42,742 bases of DNA from RGIG4608 sp964413365 (GTDB lineage Bacteria > Bacillota > Clostridia > Oscillospirales > CAG-272): NCBI GenBank assembly GCA_964413365.1, contig CAYPRM010000010.1, positions 1 through 42,742 of the forward strand. The letters run 5' to 3'. The notes under the pieces are model-generated. The model was given only the letters and a program-made list of their open reading frames with translations, made no database searches and was not told where the DNA came from. Below, one piece after another: positions 7,559 to 16,756 of the stretch (positions are counted from its first letter, which is position 1; the number at the start of each line of letters is the position of its first letter). The translations under genes were made by a program, and so were the position numbers.

Positions 7559-10170
7559 CCGTTCCCCTGCCCTCGCCCGACGACGCATCGATCCATCTTG
7601 AGGGCGTTCGTATATCCCTTGCAAGGCTGAAGAGGGCACTTGATGGTGCGAGATATGATGAGATCTGCCTTCCTGCGAGAAATGGTGAGGGAGACAGAGA
7701 CGGTGCTCTCGAATACCTCTCATCGGAGATATGGAATTTTGAGGCTCCGCCACTTGCGGACGACGCTCCGAACGTTTTGATATACCAATGTGAAACGCCC
7801 TACACCGAGTCCGACACGGTAGCGTGCGAGATAAGACGCGCTATGAGCGAGGGCGTGCGGTGCTCCGAGATGGCTATTATCCTGCGCTCGGCGGACGAAT
7901 ACCGCGGAATACTCGATGTGTCGCTCGAGAGGTACGGGATCCCGTATTTTATGAGCGAAAAGACCGATCTTATGACCAAGCCGCTGACGAAGTTCATTTT
8001 CAGTGCACTGAGGATAAAGGATGGCGGCTGGAGAGGCTCGGATGTGATCGCACATCTGAAATCGGGCTTTTGCAACGTCGATCCCTTTGATGCGGACATA
8101 TTTGAGGATTATATTTCAACATGGAGCATCAGCGGCGGCAGGTTCTTCGACGGAGAATGGACGATGAACCCCGACGGATACAGCGATATGCTCACTCCGA
8201 GAGGGGAGCGTATCCTTGAGACTGCAAATTCCGTGCGCAAGGCACTCACCGAGCCGCTTTCCCTGTACTTTGCAAGGCTCGATGCCTCCGCCTCCGTCAA
8301 GGAGATGTGCTCGGCAACGCTTGATTTTTTGAAGTCCTCGGGCATTACCGAGAAGATACGACTATCCTGCGATGAGAGTCTTGGACGTGGAGACAAGAGA
8401 TCCGCGGACGAGGATATGAAGCTCTACACTCTCACGCTCACCACGCTCTACGACCTTGCACAGATAATGGGCGAGAAGGTATTTACGACGGAGGAATTTT
8501 CAGCCGCGCTCGCACTCATGTTCTCGGAGAGCGAGATAGGCACTATCCCCACCTCCGCGGACGAGGTGCTCATAGGCACGGCTCCGATGCTGAGAACGGG
8601 TAAAATAAGGCGCGCGTTCGTCATGGGGCTGAACGAGGGAAAATTCCCTGCCGCGATCAGCGACACGGGGATTTTCACCGACGCGGACAAGCAGCTGCTT
8701 GAAGCTCTCGATATAGATCTGTCCTCGGGAACGGAGGCACGGACGAGCGACGAGCTGTTCTACGTGTGCAGAGCACTCTCCGCACCGAGCGAGCGTCTGA
8801 CGCTGACCTTCTCCACTCTCTCCTCCGACGGATCGTCGCAAAAGTGCTCGATCGCAATAGACCGTGTACGTGAGCTTCTGCCAAATGCTCGCAGGATCAA
8901 GGACAGAGAGATCCCCCTGCTCGACCGTATTTGGAACGCCGAGAGTGCACGCACCGTGCTCACAAGGCTCGGAGATATGGGCGACGCAGAGAGGCTCGGG
9001 GTGATAGATGCGTCCGATCCCCTACTCGACACGCCTCTTATAAGGCGGGAATGCTCCGTCTCCCCGGAGCTTGTGCATCAGATACTCGGCGACCGTATCT
9101 CACTTACGCAGTCGAGGCTCGAGAAGTACGTGCTCTGCGGCTTTGATTATTACTGCTCCTACGTTTTAGGTCTTAGAGAGAGCAAGCGCGCCATATTCAG
9201 GCTCAACGACATAGGAAGCTTCATACATTCTATCCTCGAGGGCTTTATGAGGGAGGTAACTGCCGACGGCACGCTCGATCTTTCGCTGACGGATGCGGAG
9301 ATAGACAGGGTGCTTGACCGAACGGTGGAAAAATATCTTTTCAACATTCTCGGTGAGGATTACGCGGTATCGAACCGCACGCGCCACCTCTTTTTGAGGC
9401 TGAAGCGGCTCTCGTTCGTCATCTCGAAGGGGCTTATGGAGGAATTCAGCAACAGCGATTTCTACCCTGCGTACTTTGAACTTGGCGTCGGAACGAGGGG
9501 ATCGGACATTCGGTCGCTCGAATTTACGCTGAGGGACGGCAGTGTGGTAACACTTCGCGGTATAGCCGACAGAGTTGACACCTACAAGCGTGATGGGAAC
9601 GTTTACATTCGCGTGGTCGACTACAAGACGGGCAGCAAGGAATTTTCCCTTGACGACCTAAAAAACGGGCTGAATACTCAGCTTCTTATATATCTTTTCT
9701 CCCTCTGCCGTGTGCAGAGTGAGGAAAAGCGTGCGGAGCTTGGCTGTGCGGAGGGTGGCAAGATACTTCCTGCAGGAATACAGTACCTCTCAACGAACGC
9801 TCCCACCCTCTCCATCGTCGAGCCGCAGGCGCAGGACGAGCTGGAGAGGCTGATACAGGAAAAATTTTCACGCAGCGGTCTGCTGACGAACGATCCCGAG
9901 ATCCTGCGTGCGATAAATTACGATCTCGATCCTCGCTACGTCAGCAAGGTCAAGGTCGATACCGACGGCACGGTATACGGCAAGTCCCTTGTCAGCTCGG
10001 AGGGCTTTGATATGCTCTACGATATGCTCGCAGAGGTCGTCGTCGGTGTGGCACAGAGTATGCGAGATGGCAGGGCTGACGCTATACCGATGGCAAGAAA
10101 GAACGGTAGCGTGCCCTGCAGATATTGCAAGATGTACTCGATCTGCCGTGCGGCAGTAAATGAAGAATAG
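7237..10170 (+). CDS. addB: AddB 3' part (C-terminal ~950 residues)
   Basis: This 977-aa frame starts at an accidental ATG in the first repeat copy; its first ~27 residues are out of frame. From about 7318 it is genuine AddB, matching residues ~146-1095 of the restored protein. Near its end it carries the RecB-family nuclease core (GIADRVDTY then VVDYKTG, about 9561-9632). It also keeps the four cysteines expected to hold the AddB [4Fe-4S] cluster: one in EKYVLCGFDYYC (near 9137) and three in CRYCKMYSIC near 10111. The natural start is 5999; whether this fragment is translated alone is doubtful, since no good ribosome binding site is seen before 7237. The stop at 10170 is 11 bp before addA. 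Confidence 0.8.
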   Translation: MEHQRRQVLRRRMDDEPRRIQRYAHSERGTPLYRKLRDISLIYSAYSACLSESFDDSQDDIPRAMERLSDFAPVRGASVYIDSFSSFTGQELEFISALSRICGEVYITVPLPSPDDASIHLEGVRISLARLKRALDGARYDEICLPARNGEGDRDGALEYLSSEIWNFEAPPLADDAPNVLIYQCETPYTESDTVACEIRRAMSEGVRCSEMAIILRSADEYRGILDVSLERYGIPYFMSEKTDLMTKPLTKFIFSALRIKDGGWRGSDVIAHLKSGFCNVDPFDADIFEDYISTWSISGGRFFDGEWTMNPDGYSDMLTPRGERILETANSVRKALTEPLSLYFARLDASASVKEMCSATLDFLKSSGITEKIRLSCDESLGRGDKRSADEDMKLYTLTLTTLYDLAQIMGEKVFTTEEFSAALALMFSESEIGTIPTSADEVLIGTAPMLRTGKIRRAFVMGLNEGKFPAAISDTGIFTDADKQLLEALDIDLSSGTEARTSDELFYVCRALSAPSERLTLTFSTLSSDGSSQKCSIAIDRVRELLPNARRIKDREIPLLDRIWNAESARTVLTRLGDMGDAERLGVIDASDPLLDTPLIRRECSVSPELVHQILGDRISLTQSRLEKYVLCGFDYYCSYVLGLRESKRAIFRLNDIGSFIHSILEGFMREVTADGTLDLSLTDAEIDRVLDRTVEKYLFNILGEDYAVSNRTRHLFLRLKRLSFVISKGLMEEFSNSDFYPAYFELGVGTRGSDIRSLEFTLRDGSVVTLRGIADRVDTYKRDGNVYIRVVDYKTGSKEFSLDDLKNGLNTQLLIYLFSLCRVQSEEKRAELGCAEGGKILPAGIQYLSTNAPTLSIVEPQAQDELERLIQEKFSRSGLLTNDPEILRAINYDLDPRYVSKVKVDTDGTVYGKSLVSSEGFDMLYDMLAEVVVGVAQSMRDGRADAIPMARKNGSVPCRYCKMYSICRAAVNEE
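7318..8201 (+). repeat. 884-bp tandem direct duplication, copy 2
   Basis: This copy reads like 6434-7317 in every line compared, and identical translations recur at an offset of exactly 884. Unique addB sequence resumes at 8202 with AGGGGAGCG. Confidence 0.95.
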
Positions 10171-10181
10171 GAGGTGGCAAA

Positions 10182-13100
10182 ATGGGTAAAAATTGGACTT
10201 CAAAGCAGCTTGAAGCGATAGAGACCTCGGGCAAGACTCTGCTCGTCTCTGCGGCGGCAGGCTCGGGTAAGACTGCCACCCTCACAGAGAGGATCGTGCG
10301 CAGGCTCACCGATCCCTCATCCCCTGCGAGCATCTCACGAATGCTCATAGTTACCTTCACGCGCCTCTCTGCCGCGGATCTGAAGCGAAAGATCTCCGCC
10401 GCAATTTCGGCAGAGATTGCAAAGAATCCCTCGAGCCGTTATCTCTCCCGTCAGCTCGTCCTGCTCGAAAATGCAAGCATCTGCACGATAGACTCGTTCT
10501 ATCTCGACGTGGTGCGCTCCAATTTCCAGCGCCTCGGTCTGCCGCCGAGCTTCAGGATCGCCGACGAGGGCGAGATGGCACTTCTGCGCAAGAGAGTGAT
10601 GGACAGCGTTATCGAACGCCACTACGACGAGATGCCCGACGGCGAGATCGGGAGTGGGGGTAAAAACGACGCATTTCTGAACTTCGTTGAGGGATTTACC
10701 TCGGCGAAGCAGTCCGACACGCTCTCCGACGTTCTCTTAAGGCTTGAAGGATCCCTCGACTCAAGGATCGACGGCATTGACACTCTACTGACTCTCGCCG
10801 AGGAATTCAAGCAAGGCTCCGAGGGGGACGGGAATTTTCTGCATACCCGTCAGGGCAGGATCATTCGCGACTATCTGCTCTCCGGTGCCGTAAGCTACCG
10901 CGACTCCCTGAGCCGTTGCTGTGATATAATAGCATCGGAGGAGCACTCGAGCAAGGCTTATCTTGCGACATTCTCCGCTGAGCGAAACTTTTTCGTGGAG
11001 CTTTGCACCGTTCTTGAGGGCGGCACTTATGCAGAGATACGCGAACGCATGCTTACGTTTCCGAAGCTGAAGCTCTCGCCCCTGCGCAAGGAATTCGTAA
11101 ACGACGATATCACGCTCTGCCGTGAGCTTCGCAAGGAGGCGGCAAGCTTCATCTCCTCGTCCTGCGGAAAATATTTCGCCCTCGATGCGGAGAGCACAAA
11201 GGCGGCGATGGGCAAGACCTCCGAGATACTTTTGACTCTCCACGGGATATTTATGGAATTTTCCGAATCCTCAATGAAGGAAAAACTCTCACGCCGTGCC
11301 TTCAGCTTCAGCGACATAAGGCACTTTGCCTACTCCGTGCTCGCAAATGAGGACGGCTCGCCAAGCGATGCCGCGATCTCATACAGGGATCGCTACGACG
11401 AGATATATATCGACGAATATCAGGACGTCGACGAGGTGCAGGACAGGATCTTCACCCTCATCTCACGCCCCGACAACCGCTTCATGGTCGGCGATATAAA
11501 GCAGAGCATTTACAGCTTCCGAGGTGCGGATACGGATGTTTTCGCGCAGTACAAGAAAACGCTCCCTCCCCTCTCCGACTCGGATGGCTCGGACAGTGCG
11601 CTGATATTCATGTCAAACAATTTCCGTTGCGACGAAAATGTAATAAAATTCACGAACAAGGTCTTTTCATTCCTCTTTGGCAATGCAGGCGAGAGCATCG
11701 GCTACACTCACGAGGACGACCTCATCTTCTCCAAGGTCGAGGAGGGGCGCACGCTTCCCTCACCGAAGGTACATATCACCGTTATCTCCCCCGACACTGT
11801 GGACGGAGATACTGCTGACGAGGAGGAGGGGGACGGTGGGGACGATCCCGAGGCTGAGTGGATCGCCGCCGAGGCTCTGAGGCTCATTAGAACCGAGAAG
11901 AAGGCGGACGGCACACCGATAGAGCCACGGGATATTGCCGTTATAATGCGTGCCACGAGCAATGCGCAGAGCATCGCCCGTGCGATGGAGCGTGCAGGCG
12001 TACCCTGCTCGGACAATTCGAAGCGCGATCTCTTTGAGACGCCCGATGTCCTGCTCGCGCTCTCCCTGCTCTCCACAATAGACAATCCCCACAGGGATAT
12101 CCAGCTTGCGGCGAGCCTTTATTCGCCCGTTTTCGGCTACACGATGGACGACCTCATAAAAATAAGAGAGTGCGCAGACAGGTCTGCATCACTCTTTGAG
12201 GCATTGAGGGATTATTCGGGTGAGGACGCGGAGATACGGGCTAAAAATACTCGTTTTATGGAAAAGCTCACGGACTACCGCAGAAGATCTGCGTCAATGC
12301 CCGTTGACAAGCTTCTGAATTATGTTCTCAGGGATCTCTCCATGCTCTCCCTTGAATCGGAGAGCGAGCAGAACCTCACAAGGCTCTACGAAATGGCAAG
12401 AAGATTTGAGGCAGGCTCCTTCCGCGGTCTCGGGAACTTCATCTCGTACATAAACGAGCTTATCGAAAGCGGAAACGTTCCCTCCCTCACGCAGGAGGAC
12501 AGTGATGCGAACACGGTCAAGCTCATAACCGCTCACAAGTCAAAGGGGCTTGAATTCCCCGTCTGCTTCATCTGCGGAACGAACAAGCCGTTCAATCTCG
12601 AGGACACCAAGGGCAATATCCTCTACCATTCCCGTGCAGGAGTGGCATTGAGCCTTCCCTACGCCGGCGGAATGGCGCGCCTCAACACTCCGATGCGTGA
12701 GGCGGTCGCTCTCTCGATAGTAAATTCCCTTGTCGAGGAGGAGATGCGCGTGCTATACGTTGCACTCACACGTGCAAGGGAGCGTCTGTACGTTACAGCG
12801 AAAAGCAACAAAAGGTCCGACAGCCTCGAGCGCAGGGCGTGCATCTGCTCGTCCTTTGCGGGGGATTTCAGAATAAGATCCTGCAGAACATGGCTCTCCA
12901 TGATACTCGCGGCGATATATCCCCTCTGCGACGGCGACGGATATACCTTTACCGTGTACGGAAGAAGTGAGATCCGCGGTGCGTCCTGTGATATCCTTGA
13001 GAGGCACGGCGATGGCTCGCTGTCTCTGACGCAGGATGAGCTTGAGGTGCTCGGGGAGAGGCTTGCTTATTCCTACCCACACGCCTCGCTCGGCAAGATA

Positions 13101-13760
13101 CCTGCGAAGCTCTCCGTATCAAGGCTCACGCCGACAGTTCTCGACGATATCGACCGCGATGCGGCGTCACTCGAGGGCTCGGACGGAGCAAGGATACTCG
13201 AGATCGAGGAATTTTTAGCCGAAAGGAGCGGTGCGACCGCCGCCGACAGGGGCACGGCTACGCATCTGTTCCTGCAATTCTGTGATTTTGAGCGTGCCGC
13301 GCGGCTCGGAGTCGATGTGGAGCTTGCACGCCTTACGGAGCGTGGGTTTATAGCTCCGAGGATCGCCGAGTTGATAAATACGGATCAGCTTGAGCGTTTC
13401 TTCAAAAGTCGCTTTTTTGCGGAGCTTGGGCACGCAAGTCGCGTATTCCGCGAGCAACGCTTCAACATTCTCCTCCCTGCCTCCCATTTTTCGGAGGACG
13501 AGGAGCTGCGGCGCACTCTTGCCGACGAGCAGATACTCGTTCAGGGCGTTATCGACCTTTTCTTTGAGACCGAGGACGGCAGGGTGATCCTCTGCGACTA
13601 CAAGACGGATCATCTCACGCGCGAGGAGATCGCCGATCCAACGCTCGCGGCAAAAAAGCTTGCGGATCGCCACGCCGCCCAGCTTTCCTACTACGCTATG
13701 GCGGCGCACTCTTGCCGACGAGCAGATACTCGTTCAGGGCGTTATCGACCTTTTCTTTGA
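10182..13760 (+). CDS. addA: AddA helicase-nuclease subunit, C-terminus altered by duplication
   Basis: AddA is the UvrD-like helicase plus RecB-type nuclease subunit of AddAB. Visible are the Walker A AAAGSGKTATLTER (about residues 25-38), the DEYQDVDEVQ box, GDIKQSIYSFRGAD, the motif LYVALTRARERLYV, and the C-terminal nuclease core GVIDLFFE...ILCDYKTD. As read it is 1192 aa. A 193-bp tandem duplication starting at 13701 shifts the frame after residue ~1173, replacing the natural last 27 residues (encoded up to 13980) with about 18 unrelated ones. All catalytic motifs remain, so partial function is possible. Removing one copy gives a 1201-aa protein of normal size. GAGGTG precedes ATG 10182, 11 bp after the addB stop. 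Confidence 0.88.
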   Translation: MGKNWTSKQLEAIETSGKTLLVSAAAGSGKTATLTERIVRRLTDPSSPASISRMLIVTFTRLSAADLKRKISAAISAEIAKNPSSRYLSRQLVLLENASICTIDSFYLDVVRSNFQRLGLPPSFRIADEGEMALLRKRVMDSVIERHYDEMPDGEIGSGGKNDAFLNFVEGFTSAKQSDTLSDVLLRLEGSLDSRIDGIDTLLTLAEEFKQGSEGDGNFLHTRQGRIIRDYLLSGAVSYRDSLSRCCDIIASEEHSSKAYLATFSAERNFFVELCTVLEGGTYAEIRERMLTFPKLKLSPLRKEFVNDDITLCRELRKEAASFISSSCGKYFALDAESTKAAMGKTSEILLTLHGIFMEFSESSMKEKLSRRAFSFSDIRHFAYSVLANEDGSPSDAAISYRDRYDEIYIDEYQDVDEVQDRIFTLISRPDNRFMVGDIKQSIYSFRGADTDVFAQYKKTLPPLSDSDGSDSALIFMSNNFRCDENVIKFTNKVFSFLFGNAGESIGYTHEDDLIFSKVEEGRTLPSPKVHITVISPDTVDGDTADEEEGDGGDDPEAEWIAAEALRLIRTEKKADGTPIEPRDIAVIMRATSNAQSIARAMERAGVPCSDNSKRDLFETPDVLLALSLLSTIDNPHRDIQLAASLYSPVFGYTMDDLIKIRECADRSASLFEALRDYSGEDAEIRAKNTRFMEKLTDYRRRSASMPVDKLLNYVLRDLSMLSLESESEQNLTRLYEMARRFEAGSFRGLGNFISYINELIESGNVPSLTQEDSDANTVKLITAHKSKGLEFPVCFICGTNKPFNLEDTKGNILYHSRAGVALSLPYAGGMARLNTPMREAVALSIVNSLVEEEMRVLYVALTRARERLYVTAKSNKRSDSLERRACICSSFAGDFRIRSCRTWLSMILAAIYPLCDGDGYTFTVYGRSEIRGASCDILERHGDGSLSLTQDELEVLGERLAYSYPHASLGKIPAKLSVSRLTPTVLDDIDRDAASLEGSDGARILEIEEFLAERSGATAADRGTATHLFLQFCDFERAARLGVDVELARLTERGFIAPRIAELINTDQLERFFKSRFFAELGHASRVFREQRFNILLPASHFSEDEELRRTLADEQILVQGVIDLFFETEDGRVILCDYKTDHLTREEIADPTLAAKKLADRHAAQLSYYAMAAHSCRRADTRSGRYRPFL
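13508..13700 (+). repeat. 193-bp tandem direct duplication, copy 1
   Basis: The unit covers the AddA nuclease motif and is repeated directly at 13701-13893. The 4-bp sequence GCGG occurs at both original breakpoints (13508 and 13894). Confidence 0.95.
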
Positions 13761-13893
13761 GACCGAGGACGGCAGGGTGATCCTCTGCGACTACAAGACG
13801 GATCATCTCACGCGCGAGGAGATCGCCGATCCAACGCTCGCGGCAAAAAAGCTTGCGGATCGCCACGCCGCCCAGCTTTCCTACTACGCTATG
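13701..13893 (+). repeat. 193-bp tandem direct duplication, copy 2
   Basis: Reads the same as 13508-13700. Its length is 1 modulo 3, so it frameshifts addA. Confidence 0.95.
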
Positions 13894-13980
13894 GCGGTGG
13901 AGAGGCTGCTCGGACACGCTCCCGACAGGATACTCATCTATTCTCTCCCACTCGGAGAAGCTGTTGATATTGATATCTGA
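13701..13980 (+). pseudogene. addA: Detached 3' end of addA
   Basis: In this frame the segment repeats the nuclease core (GVIDLFFE, DYKTD) and continues into the true AddA C-terminus, ending in LPLGEAVDIDI before TGA at 13978-13980. It is separated from the main frame only by the 193-bp duplication, so it is the natural end of addA rather than a gene. The bidirectional terminator follows 12 bp later. Confidence 0.85.
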
Positions 13981-13991
13981 AGCACAAACAA

Positions 13992-14018
13992 AAAATCGGA
14001 GGCAATGCCTCCGATTTT
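13992..14018. terminator. Bidirectional terminator between addA and typA
   Basis: A perfect stem AAAATCGGAGGC/GCCTCCGATTTT with a 3-base loop lies between convergent genes; the A and T runs allow it to act on both strands. Confidence 0.9.
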
Positions 14019-14021
14019 GTT

Positions 14022-15863
14022 TTATTTTACGTCGATTATTCCGCGGCGTGCTCTCATCTGAGCCTTCATACGAAGCTCGGTATTGAGTATCTTCTTGCGC
14101 AGGCGTATCGACTTCGGCGTTACCTCGATGAGCTCGTCATCGTTGATATACTCGATAGCCTCCTCAAGTGAGAAGATCCTCGGCGGTGTGAGGATGAGCT
14201 TTTCATCCGCACCCGTGGAGCGTATTGCGGTGAGGTGCTTTTCCTTGCAGGGATTGACGGCGATATCGTCATTCTTGGGATTTTCGCCAACGATCATTCC
14301 CTCATAGACCTTCGTCTGCGGTCCTACGAAGAGCATACCCCTCTCCTGAGTATTATAAAGTCCGTATCTCGTGGTCTCGCCGTCCTCGCTCGCGATAAGA
14401 CAGCCCGTAAATCTCATAGTAACCTCACCCTTATAAGGCTGATATCCGTCAAAGAGGGTGTTTATAAGTCCCTCTCCTCTCGTGTCCGTAAGGAACTCCG
14501 AGCGGTAGCCGAAAAGGCAACGTGAGGGAATGGAATACTCCACTCTCATTCTGTTACCGACAGCGGTCATCTCGATAAGGTCGCCCTTGCGTCTGCCGAG
14601 CTTCTCGATGACGGAGCCAACATAGTCCGTGGGTACGTCGATCGTAACTCTCTCCATCGGCTCGCACTTCACGCCGTCTATCTCACGGTAGAGCACACGG
14701 GGATTGGAGCACATAAGCTCGAAGCCCTCGCGGCGCATATTTTCAATAAGTATGGAAAGGTGCATCTCTCCCCTGCCTGCGACCTTGAAGGAATCCGTAG
14801 TGTCGCCGTCGCTGACGCGGAGCGAAACGTCCTTAAGAAGCTCGCGGTAGAGCCTGTCCCTGATCTGACGCGAGGTAACGAGCTTGCCCTCTCTGCCTGC
14901 GAGAGGTCCGTCGTTTACGGAGAAGGTCATCTCCATCGTAGGCTCGCTGACCTTGACGAATTCAAGAGGCTCGATGCAGGTCGTGGAGGTTATGGTATCG
15001 CCGATGGTGATATTCTCCGCTCCCGAGAAGCACACGATATCTCCGATGCTCGCGCTCTCCACCTGAACTCTGCCGAGTCCGTTTATCTGATAGAGGGAGA
15101 TTATCTTCGCCCTCTTGGGTGCCGCCTTCGAGTGGAAGTTGGAGATCATTACGTCCTGTCCCTGTCTGATAGAGCCGCGCTCAATGCGTCCGATGCCGAT
15201 TCGTCCGACGAAATCGTTGTAGTCTATCGAGGAGATGAGGAGCTGAAGCTCGCCCGTCTCGTCGCCCTCGGGCGCAGGAATGTACTCAAGTATCTTGTCA
15301 AAGAGGGGTGCAAGATCAGTACCGGGAACGTTCATATCATTACTTGCCGTTCCTGCCCTGCCCGAGCAGAAAAGGAAGGGGCTGTCGAGCTGCTCGTCAT
15401 TCGCACCGAGATCTATAAGAAGCTCGAGGACCTCGTCGATGACCTCGGGGATCCTTGCGTCGGGCTTGTCTATCTTGTTTATTACAACTATTACTCTGTG
15501 ATTAAGCTCGAGTGCTCTCTGAAGCACGAAGCGTGTCTGCGGCATCGGTCCCTCCGCCGCATCGACGAGCAGGATAACGCCGTTTACCATTTTGAGCACG
15601 CGCTCGACCTCTCCGCCGAAGTCGGCGTGCCCTGGGGTGTCAACTATGTTGATCTTCACTCCGTTATAATGCACCGCCGTGTTCTTGGCAAGGATCGTTA
15701 TGCCCCTCTCCCTCTCGAGATCGTTCGAGTCCATAACTCTCTCCTCGGTAGCCTGATTTTCCCTGTATATGCCGCCCTGCTTCAAGAGCTGGTCGACAAG
15801 GGTGGTCTTGCCGTGGTCGACGTGTGCGATTATCGCTATATTTCTAAGGTCTTCTCTAACCAC
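14022..15863 (-). CDS. typA: Translational GTPase TypA/BipA
   Basis: This 613-aa protein is a ribosome-binding GTPase of the EF-G/LepA family, involved in ribosome assembly and stress adaptation. Motifs are G1 AHVDHGKTT (about 14-22), the switch region RERGITILAKN, G3 DTPGHADFGGEVERVL, and G4 NKIDKPDARIPEV. Length and C-terminal half (domain V and the TypA-specific domain with GERGMLF-like QERGMLFVG) match TypA rather than EF-G. The start is GTG at 15863 with GGAGG about 10 bases upstream; no ATG offers a better alternative. It is transcribed alone, divergently from the HAD gene at 16083. Confidence 0.95.
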   Translation of the reverse strand: MVREDLRNIAIIAHVDHGKTTLVDQLLKQGGIYRENQATEERVMDSNDLERERGITILAKNTAVHYNGVKINIVDTPGHADFGGEVERVLKMVNGVILLVDAAEGPMPQTRFVLQRALELNHRVIVVINKIDKPDARIPEVIDEVLELLIDLGANDEQLDSPFLFCSGRAGTASNDMNVPGTDLAPLFDKILEYIPAPEGDETGELQLLISSIDYNDFVGRIGIGRIERGSIRQGQDVMISNFHSKAAPKRAKIISLYQINGLGRVQVESASIGDIVCFSGAENITIGDTITSTTCIEPLEFVKVSEPTMEMTFSVNDGPLAGREGKLVTSRQIRDRLYRELLKDVSLRVSDGDTTDSFKVAGRGEMHLSILIENMRREGFELMCSNPRVLYREIDGVKCEPMERVTIDVPTDYVGSVIEKLGRRKGDLIEMTAVGNRMRVEYSIPSRCLFGYRSEFLTDTRGEGLINTLFDGYQPYKGEVTMRFTGCLIASEDGETTRYGLYNTQERGMLFVGPQTKVYEGMIVGENPKNDDIAVNPCKEKHLTAIRSTGADEKLILTPPRIFSLEEAIEYINDDELIEVTPKSIRLRKKILNTELRMKAQMRARRGIIDVK

Positions 15864-16021
15864 TTGATTTTTCCTCCGTATAATTAAGTTGGATAACTAA
15901 ATAATTATATCACTTTTTTTGCAAATATAATATAGTAAATTACACGGAATTTTCGGCTTTTTTGCAGTATTTTTTGTGTTTTTTTGACAATGTTCGCACA
16001 GAAATCGAAAAATAATAGTAA

Positions 16022-16050
16022 TTGACAAAGAAAAAAAAGTATGCTATAAT
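16022..16050 (+). promoter_or_regulatory. Consensus promoter for HAD-PAP2 operon
   Basis: A perfect TTGACA (16022-16027), 17-bp spacer and perfect TATAAT (16045-16050) precede the HAD gene start by about 32 bp. Confidence 0.9.
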
Positions 16051-16082
16051 CGTATCAACGACAGATTTTGAGAGGTTTTAAT

Positions 16083-16745
16083 ATGCGCTCTTACATAAAA
16101 GCATTGATATTTGACCTTGACGGAACGCTCGCAGATACCCTGCCTGCAATATGCGAGGCGGTCAATTTAACGATGCTCGCGCTCTCACAGCCAACGCTCA
16201 CCGAGGCGGAGGTCAAACTCAATATAGGAAAAGGTCCGCGCCATCTCGTCGAGCAGTCCCTGCCCCGTGCAGCACGTGCGGCAGATCCGACGCTCACAGA
16301 TCGGGCACTCGATATCTATAACGAGATGTACGGCAGGACGTATCTCCACACCGATAGGCTCTACGACGGGCTGCTTGATGTCATAGTGGAGCTTGCGAAG
16401 CATTATAAGATCGCCGTGCTTTCAAATAAGCAGGACGCATACGCACGGGAGCTTGTCCGTGTACTCCTGCCCGAGGGACTTTGCACCGCAGTCCGAGGAA
16501 CGCTCGACGGCGTACCCGCCAAGCCACAGCCCGAAGCGGCGCTCGCACTCGTTGAATTGCTCGGATGCACACCGCATGAGTGTATGCTCATCGGCGACGG
16601 GAGCGTTGATATACTGACCGCCGAGAACGCCGAGCTTGATATCCTCTCCGTCTCGTGGGGGTATTCGTCGAAGACCAAGCTCATTATGAGCGGCGCTACG
16701 GAGATAGTCAATTCTCCCTCGGAGCTGCTCGAATATTTCAAATAA
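16083..16745 (+). CDS. HAD-superfamily phosphatase, phosphoglycolate phosphatase-like
   Basis: The 220-aa protein is a soluble haloacid-dehalogenase phosphatase with a helical cap (subfamily I). It has the nucleophile motif FDLDGTLADT (Asp11 and Asp13), motif II in AVLSNKQ, the Lys of motif III in KPQPEAA, and the Mg-binding IGDGSVDILTAENA. The closest characterised types are phosphoglycolate phosphatase (Gph) and pyrophosphatase PpaX, but substrate cannot be told from sequence. ATG 16083 is chosen because GAGAGG precedes it; the upstream in-frame start at 16068 would overlap that site. It is the first gene of an operon with the PAP2 phosphatase, 11 bp downstream. Confidence 0.85.
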   Translation: MRSYIKALIFDLDGTLADTLPAICEAVNLTMLALSQPTLTEAEVKLNIGKGPRHLVEQSLPRAARAADPTLTDRALDIYNEMYGRTYLHTDRLYDGLLDVIVELAKHYKIAVLSNKQDAYARELVRVLLPEGLCTAVRGTLDGVPAKPQPEAALALVELLGCTPHECMLIGDGSVDILTAENAELDILSVSWGYSSKTKLIMSGATEIVNSPSELLEYFK

Positions 16746-16756
16746 CGGAGGAAAAA

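Noticed and set aside
6434..8201. The repeated segment as a mobile element
   Set aside because: The unit is internal addB coding sequence with no terminal inverted repeats, no transposase and no target-site duplication.
10182..13980. A helicase-nuclease defence system (AddAB-like genes as phage defence)
   Set aside because: Order, length and motifs fit standard chromosomal addB-addA, and no other defence genes are nearby.
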